A DNA stretch of 48,307 bases from Anderseniella sp. (GTDB lineage Bacteria > Pseudomonadota > Alphaproteobacteria > Rhizobiales > Aestuariivirgaceae), in NCBI GenBank assembly GCA_028289645.1, contig JANQOK010000021.1, positions 1 to 48,307 of the forward strand. Reading direction: 5' to 3'. The notes beneath the pieces are model-generated. The model was not told the origin of the DNA, searched no databases, and saw nothing but the letters and a program-made list of their open reading frames with translations. Both the position numbers and the translations under genes were made by a program. Of this stretch, positions 43,692 through 48,307 are shown piece by piece (the stretch's first letter is position 1; each line of letters opens with the position of its first letter).

Positions 43692-44549
43692 TCAGTTGGA
43701 CGATGTCACGCTACCGCCAGCCTTTTCGCAGTCGTCGACATTGCTGGTTAACGCGGCAACGGAATTGATCATGCACTGAACCGGCTCTCCGCTTGGCGCC
43801 ACCTGGGCTGTTTCATCCGACTTGGGCGCAACTGCCTGAACCTGCGGAATGGCAGCAGCTACCGGAATCGTAACCGGAACCAGGACATTAATGTATCCGC
43901 CGGTTGGCACCTGTGACCCAACGACAGGATAACTCGGATTGATCACATAACGAGAGCCGCGGCCGATACCATTGCTGAATTGAGCAGTAGACTGACCTAG
44001 ACTCTCCGTCATACCGTTTACATGGACGCGGTACCCGTTAAGGCTCAAAACGGGTTGTATTGTGACCTGACCACTTTGGGGGGTCATGGTACCCAAGGTG
44101 TTATAGGCCGGAGCGGTACCACTGGCGAGATCGATGATGTTGTACACCGGGGTGAGTTCTAGACCGAGGCTCGGGCTCTTTTTAACACCGACGCTGATGG
44201 TGTTGTACAACGGGCTGCCTTTTGTACCGAGGCCGATCGTCGTCCCGTTGACATGAACGCGGTGCCCGTCGAGGCTGATGGTGTTGTACAACGGGCTGCC
44301 TTCTGTACCGAGACCGATCGTCGTCCCGTTGACATGGACGTGGTGCCCGTCGAGGCCGATGGTATTGTGCAGCGGGCTACCCTTTTTGCCGAGACCGATG
44401 GTGTTGTACAGCGGGCTGCCTTTTTCACCGAGACCCCAAACAGGGACTCCATGGATTGACCTTGGTTCGGCTGTCGCGGCGGAAATCGCCGACGTGGCTA
44501 TAGCCATTCCCATCAAAGACGCCTTACCGAGTTTGAATAGATTCTTCAT
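43692..44549 (-). CDS. secreted tandem-repeat protein of unknown function
   Basis: A 285-residue exported protein (signal peptide to about residue 27, AISAATA|EP). Residues 39-118 are built from two alternating modules: A, 13 residues, GLGxxGSPLYNTI, and B, 14 residues, [GS]LDGHxVHVNGTTI, in the order A-A-B-A-B-A. A degenerate module B recurs near 170 (LSLNGYRVHVNGMTESLG). The C-terminal third is Val/Pro-rich and ends with two Cys (QCMINSV...VDDCEKAGG) that could pair. It is not a family I can name. GAGGGT precedes ATG 44549. It lies just upstream of the caspase-like gene on the same strand, with a hairpin between. Confidence 0.75.
   Translation of the reverse strand: MKNLFKLGKASLMGMAIATSAISAATAEPRSIHGVPVWGLGEKGSPLYNTIGLGKKGSPLHNTIGLDGHHVHVNGTTIGLGTEGSPLYNTISLDGHRVHVNGTTIGLGTKGSPLYNTISVGVKKSPSLGLELTPVYNIIDLASGTAPAYNTLGTMTPQSGQVTIQPVLSLNGYRVHVNGMTESLGQSTAQFSNGIGRGSRYVINPSYPVVGSQVPTGGYINVLVPVTIPVAAAIPQVQAVAPKSDETAQVAPSGEPVQCMINSVAALTSNVDDCEKAGGSVTSSN
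44196..44435 (-). repeat. coding tandem repeats, 81-bp and 39-bp units
   Basis: Two adjacent 81-bp units (44277-44357 and 44196-44276), each coding one B+A module pair of 27 residues and nearly identical at DNA level, are preceded by two 39-bp A-module units (44358-44435). High DNA identity indicates recent duplication and possible length variation between strains. Confidence 0.85.
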
Positions 44550-44951
44550 GATACCCTCGCTTTACTCTTTTACTGACCAGCAGAAATTTCAGTAAAATTA
44601 AGAATTTCCCACTCGGACTGTGTATATCTGGCAAGCAATTAAGATATCATGAAAAAATACAGCGTCATTTTGTTAAATACAATTTGAATTGTAGCCTTTT
44701 GACAAGATTCGAAGTGACAAAAAAGATAGGTACTTTCACATCATCAACACGATGGCCGGTACCGGAATTCCTCGGTCTTCGCGATACCAAACGTGACAAG
44801 TATCGCTGAGAGCCGCTTCGTGTAATTCTTTCACAGGTCAGTGTGGCAACCGTCACTATGGCCCATGAAACAGGTTGCGACAGTGAAATTCCCAGTGGCC
44901 TCGATTGTCGGCATCCTGTGCGAATGTCCGACCGAACACAAACGTATGAGG
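44550..44951. other. AT-rich intergenic region
   Basis: About 400 bp between the repeat-protein start and the cupin remnant, clearly lower in GC than the surrounding genes. It must contain the repeat-protein promoter. No gene, RNA or named operator is recognised. Confidence 0.4.
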
Positions 44952-45246
44952 TTACCGGCTTCCGGGCGCTTTTTTTTTGGCGTTTTCGGCTCCGGCTGCA
45001 CCAAAAACAACACGCAGGCTGTGCATCGGGATGGTCCGGGTAGTTTTCACACTGTGCTGTGTGCCCACAATTTCAATCAGGCTGTCGCCTGCCTTGAACT
45101 TGCGGACACAATATTTGCCTCAATCAACGGTCACCTCTCCCTGCAGAATAGAATGGCAACTCGGCAAAAGATCGACACGAAACGGCAGTCTTGCCCCCGG
45201 TGTGGGCCACAACCCCTGGTCGTGCACATGGTGCAAGTCTTGACAG
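44952..45246 (-). pseudogene. broken cupin-2 gene
   Basis: In one minus-strand frame, HVHDQGLWPTPGARLPF and SILQGEVTVD are followed by an in-frame TGA (45120-45122) and then GKYCVRKFKAGDSLIEIVG, TQHSVKT and RVVFGAAGAEN, ending at TAA (44952-44954). Joined, this has the cupin-2 layout (PGxRxPxHxH, GEVTVD, KAGDS, HxxxN). The metal-ligand pattern has decayed (PFRVD in place of PFHVH), and the 5' end is lost against the YHYH gene. It is therefore a remnant, not a working gene. Confidence 0.6.
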
Positions 45247-46344
45247 TTACTGAGGCTGTTTTGGCACTTTGCCTGGCGGCGGCGGCATGAAGTGGCCATG
45301 ACTGTGCGGTCGTGCTCCTCGCGCGCCCGGCGGCGGTCCTCCCGGTCCGCCCCCTGAATGCGCCGACCCTGCGCCGAATGCGGCGTTGGTGCGAAACGGA
45401 ATCTCGGATGTCGCACCGGTCAGGCAGGGCGGCAGATTATGCGGTTTATCACTGGCATGATAGTGATAGACTCCGTCGGGATACTCGACCGTTGGGCCGA
45501 AATGGCCATTGCAGGCATCAAGATCTTTTGGTTTTTCGCCATCGGATTCAGTAGTGCCATAGATGGGGTAACCGTCATAGGCAAAGCCGAATATCGCGGA
45601 TGCCGATTGAGGCAGGTGACAGTGGCCATCAATATCGTGAGTTTCCAACAGGCTTTTCATGTCGCTCGAGACCTGGTGCCAATGGAAATAGCCCGAAGGA
45701 TCAAAATGCCCGCCACAGTTGTCGATAGCCGGAAGATTACCGGTAGCCGGCACCGTCGGCGCGTCGGAAAAAATCGGAACTCCATCGAGCGCTAGGCCGA
45801 CAAAGCCGACCGTACCGAGTTCGGTCGGCGACTTGAGTTTCGCTGGCACGACTGGAATCTGGACGCTTGCATGAACGCCTGGGTCGGGCCTGGCTTCAAG
45901 ACAATAGTTGGCTGATTGCTTTTGTGGTACTCCGGTCGGCGGTCCTGCGGCAACGGGGTCTTCAACATTGACCGATCCGTCCGGTTTCGTAAACGAATAC
46001 CCGAGCGTATCAAGCATTGACCAGAACGCCCCATTTAGCCGGTATAGACCGGAATTTTCCCCGCTCCATACCCACAACCCACCGGCTTCATTCACAGTTC
46101 TCGGGCAGAACGGACCGGTTTCCAACCCATCGGGAAGGTATTTGATCTCAAACTGGTAGCATCGGGCAGTTTCGCCGTTCGTCAACTTGCACTCGACAAT
46201 CCGGTGAGGAGCGCGCATGGCCTCGGCGGCAAAGAGATCGGGTTTGATCACCGGTTCTGCTGCCCATCCGGCGGTTGAATGCACGCTTGCAGTTGCAGCA
46301 ATTAGCGCAGCGCATCCAAACAGTCGGGAATTGAATAGGGTCAT
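45247..46344 (-). CDS. secreted YHYH-domain protein
   Basis: A ~365-residue exported protein named for its YHYH motif (DGVYHYHASD near the C-terminus). Other conserved features are GYFHWHQVS, HCHLPQSASAIFGFAYDGYPIYG and the final His/Gly/Pro-rich tail (PHSHGHFMPPPPG). YHYH proteins are predicted metal-rich, periplasmic or surface proteins; their function is unknown. ATG 46344 has GGAGAGCAG upstream; an earlier in-frame start at 46383 is less likely. The tail abuts the cupin remnant. It is divergent from the porin gene at 46814. Confidence 0.85.
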   Translation of the reverse strand: MTLFNSRLFGCAALIAATASVHSTAGWAAEPVIKPDLFAAEAMRAPHRIVECKLTNGETARCYQFEIKYLPDGLETGPFCPRTVNEAGGLWVWSGENSGLYRLNGAFWSMLDTLGYSFTKPDGSVNVEDPVAAGPPTGVPQKQSANYCLEARPDPGVHASVQIPVVPAKLKSPTELGTVGFVGLALDGVPIFSDAPTVPATGNLPAIDNCGGHFDPSGYFHWHQVSSDMKSLLETHDIDGHCHLPQSASAIFGFAYDGYPIYGTTESDGEKPKDLDACNGHFGPTVEYPDGVYHYHASDKPHNLPPCLTGATSEIPFRTNAAFGAGSAHSGGGPGGPPPGARGARPHSHGHFMPPPPGKVPKQPQ

Positions 46345-46813
46345 GGAATATCTGCTCTCCGCTGCCATTGTTCTGCCAAACATCCGCCCGTAAAACCATC
46401 AGCCGCAATGGCCCGGGCAGTATTGGCACCCATGTGCCGGCATTTGGCCCCGATCAATTTCCGATTTGCAATGATGGAGCGCTGCGCAGACACCGGAATT
46501 ACTCTCAAGTCATGTCCGCAAATCGCAAACCATCAGCAGACTGACCCGGCTACACTTACACTGATTCTTATGATTGAAATGTTACAGATCAGAATATTCA
46601 AAAAGCAAACAAAAGCACTTTTCTTATGTGTATTATGACTTTTCTGTTCACGTCGGTTGAACTGACCAACTTTCCCGCAGGCAGGATTGGCCGCGAGCAA
46701 GACCTCCAGCCAGCATTATTCAGTGATCTATCGGCATGGCCGAAGCTAGTCTACACTCGGCGCGTATGCTATCGATCTGTCTTGGCAGCAAACGATTCGG
46801 GGGCCTGACCACA
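46345..46813. other. divergent intergenic region YHYH/porin
   Basis: About 470 bp holding the two divergent promoters. No ORF with convincing features, RNA gene or repeat is visible. AT content rises around 46550-46640. Confidence 0.4.
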
Positions 46814-47938
46814 ATGCAGAATCGTCTTCGCCCAACTGCTTGGGTGGCGTCAATAATGGCTATGATCGCCACATCCACCATGGATGCCGATATCGCTCTT
46901 GCGGAGAAAGCTGCAACCAAGAAAAGCCCGCTTTCAGGAACGATTGAGTTTATTCTGGAGGACGGCTTCGAATATGGATCAGATACGGCAATAAACGATC
47001 TGGTTTTTGAAACCGAAGCGCTTCTCAAATACACAATCGCAGACCACCTCAACATAACGACGGCAATTGTTCTTGAGCAGATCGATTCAGGTGAAAACAA
47101 TAAGGCTTACTTTTTTTACAAGGAAGGTATCGCTCTTGATTACCTGTTGTTGAACTATACCGGGGACAATTTTGGTTTCTATGGGGGGCGGTTCCAGCCA
47201 AATGTTTACAGTTTCACCTACCTGCCGGATCTGGAAGCAACGGATCTTGTCGAGGACGAGGTTGAGATCACCGACAAGTTGGGGTTTGGCGGCTATGTGG
47301 ATATCAAGAGCAAGGAGTACGGAACTCACCGGATTGAAGCAAGTCTGTTTACTGCGGACACGACCGTTCTCAGTGAAACACTGATTACAAACAGCGGCGG
47401 CGTGAGCCGCAGCGACGGCGGTGTCGGCAATACCGAGGGGCTGGAATCGTTTGCGGTTGCCATCCACGGCGGGAACATTCCCAGTCTTGACGGCGTTGTC
47501 TACCATATCGGATTTTTCCGCCAGAAGGCCGATTTGATATTCGACAGTGACGATGTGGAAGTCACAGATATCGCTGACGAATACACTGTCAGGATTGCGC
47601 TTCAGAAAGAGCAGAAGGTCTCCAAGGACACGAAAATGACCTATCTTGCGGACTATATCCATGTCTGGAACTCAAACGGATTTGATGGCGCAACCCGGGA
47701 TTATCTGTCCGGCTCACTTAGCGTAACCAAAGGTAAATGGACGGGGGCGGTGGCCGCGACTTATCTCTGGGTCGACAACGAGGACACCGTTGCCGCAAAC
47801 AACTACCAGGTGGAGACCTCTGTTGGCTACAATTTCGACTCTGAACTCACCCTTACGGCAGGATGGACAATTGACAGATTCGATGGTTCCACCACAAGAG
47901 AGTTCTTCGCCGAGCTTAGCAAAACACTTGAGTTCTAA
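46814..47938 (+). CDS. outer-membrane beta-barrel (porin-like) protein
   Basis: A ~374-residue protein with an N-terminal signal-like segment (AWVASIMAMIATSTMDADIALA) and then many alternating hydrophobic/polar stretches of 8-12 residues with aromatic girdles (FGFYGGRFQPNVYSF, YHIGFFRQKADL, WTGAVAATYLWVD). It ends in ELSKTLEF, with the C-terminal Phe typical of outer-membrane barrels. ATG 46814 is preferred because it gives a signal peptide at the very N-terminus; ATG 46766 and 46736 are also in frame. The transported substrate is unknown. Confidence 0.72.
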   Translation: MQNRLRPTAWVASIMAMIATSTMDADIALAEKAATKKSPLSGTIEFILEDGFEYGSDTAINDLVFETEALLKYTIADHLNITTAIVLEQIDSGENNKAYFFYKEGIALDYLLLNYTGDNFGFYGGRFQPNVYSFTYLPDLEATDLVEDEVEITDKLGFGGYVDIKSKEYGTHRIEASLFTADTTVLSETLITNSGGVSRSDGGVGNTEGLESFAVAIHGGNIPSLDGVVYHIGFFRQKADLIFDSDDVEVTDIADEYTVRIALQKEQKVSKDTKMTYLADYIHVWNSNGFDGATRDYLSGSLSVTKGKWTGAVAATYLWVDNEDTVAANNYQVETSVGYNFDSELTLTAGWTIDRFDGSTTREFFAELSKTLEF

Positions 47939-48121
47939 GAATGTTCAGTACCGTAGAGTTATGAAACCAATTTGGCTTTGAATTCATCATCTGCGGAGGA
48001 ATTCTGGGACGGCTTCAGCGCGGCGGCACCACGACAACTGACACTTTCGGAGCGGCAAGGGCTCTGTTGGGCCAGCGAATTCTGGTGGACACCAAGGCGG
48101 TATGACGCAACTAGGCCGGAG

Positions 48122-48307
48122 CTACGCAGCGGCTGATGGCGATCTGGTTTTCTGCATTTGCAGGTATTTCAATCTTCGATTTCTGCCTGGCGGTCCGTTT
48201 CGCCAGTTCTCTCCAAAGGTGTGTGCGATCTGATAAACGATGGGTTTCGTCAGATAGGCAAGAACGGTTCTGATCGCTGTCGTTACAAAGGCTTCAACCG
48301 GCATCCC
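48122..48307 (-). CDS. C-terminus of an HlyD-family type I secretion adaptor, partial
   Basis: About 61 residues entering from the right edge on the minus strand. The start of the visible part, GMPVEAFVTTAIRTVLAYL, followed by TKPIVYQIAHTFGE, resembles the conserved C-terminal end of HlyD-type membrane fusion proteins (GMPxExxIxTGxRTxxxYLxxPL). The last ~20 residues are basic and unlike the family. ATG 48302-48304 is internal, not a start. The ABC transporter partner, if any, would lie beyond the window. Confidence 0.6.
   Translation of the reverse strand, partial: GMPVEAFVTTAIRTVLAYLTKPIVYQIAHTFGENWRNGPPGRNRRLKYLQMQKTRSPSAAA

Noticed and set aside
44196-44435. CRISPR-like direct repeats
   Set aside because: Repeats are in frame, adjacent without spacers, and encode regular protein modules.

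Overview
The window is about 34.6 kb of the right-hand part of an alphaproteobacterial photosynthesis gene cluster (PGC), followed by about 13.7 kb of accessory genes. The gene content fits a purple or aerobic anoxygenic phototroph, probably from Hyphomicrobiales/Rhizobiales: reaction-centre and LH1 genes with a tetraheme PufC, chlorophyllide reductase, Mg-chelatase, a spirilloxanthin-type crt set, AerR and a bacteriophytochrome. That placement is inferred from gene content only. No LH2 (puc) genes, puhA, bchFNBHLM, bchP or ppsR lie in the window. A truncated hemA at the left edge suggests the puh/hemA arm continues to the left.

Layout of the PGC part: hemA 3' end, bchE and bchJ (+); then, on the minus strand, the classical superoperon crtE-crtF-bchC-bchX-bchY-bchZ-pufQ-pufB-pufA-pufL-pufM-pufC (read from about 13.8 kb down to 2.9 kb). 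Next come crtC (+), tspO with a coupled small membrane ORF (-) and crtB (-). After crtB lies an unusual insert of an ATP-grasp enzyme (+), a cytochrome P450 (-) and a multi-spanning membrane protein (+) that runs into crtD (+). Then come crtI, bchO, bchD, bchI and a small RHH-like ORF (-), and a light-sensing block on the minus strand: a FixJ-type response regulator, a bacteriophytochrome with a FixL-like kinase core, a heme oxygenase and the cobalamin-binding regulator AerR/PpaA. bchG and an 8-vinyl reductase (-) close the cluster.

Regulation is readable in the DNA. Four promoters (bchC, crtE/crtC, crtB/ATP-grasp, crtI) each carry a perfect TGT-N12-ACA PpsR/CrtJ palindrome plus a weaker second site exactly 8 bp away. 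bchE has an FNR/FixK-type box. TACGTA palindromes sit in front of the bchI group, aerR, bchG and tspO and are candidate sites for the FixJ-like regulator. Hairpins mark the end of the puf operon, the pufA-pufL junction and the hemA terminator.

The right-hand 13.7 kb is separated from the PGC by about 700 bp of apparently non-coding, degenerate DNA. It holds a small operon for an isochorismatase-fold amidohydrolase, a UT-type urea transporter and a cupin; a periplasmic Mo-hydroxylase (Tat-exported large subunit, 2Fe-2S subunit, diheme cytochrome c) followed by a gene broken by a stop in its signal peptide; an IS transposase remnant; a secreted caspase-like protein next to a secreted tandem-repeat protein; a broken cupin gene; a YHYH protein; an outer-membrane barrel; and the C-terminus of an HlyD-type adaptor. 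The most interesting undescribed candidates are the PpsR-linked ATP-grasp/P450/membrane-protein insert in the carotenoid genes and the caspase-like/repeat-protein pair.
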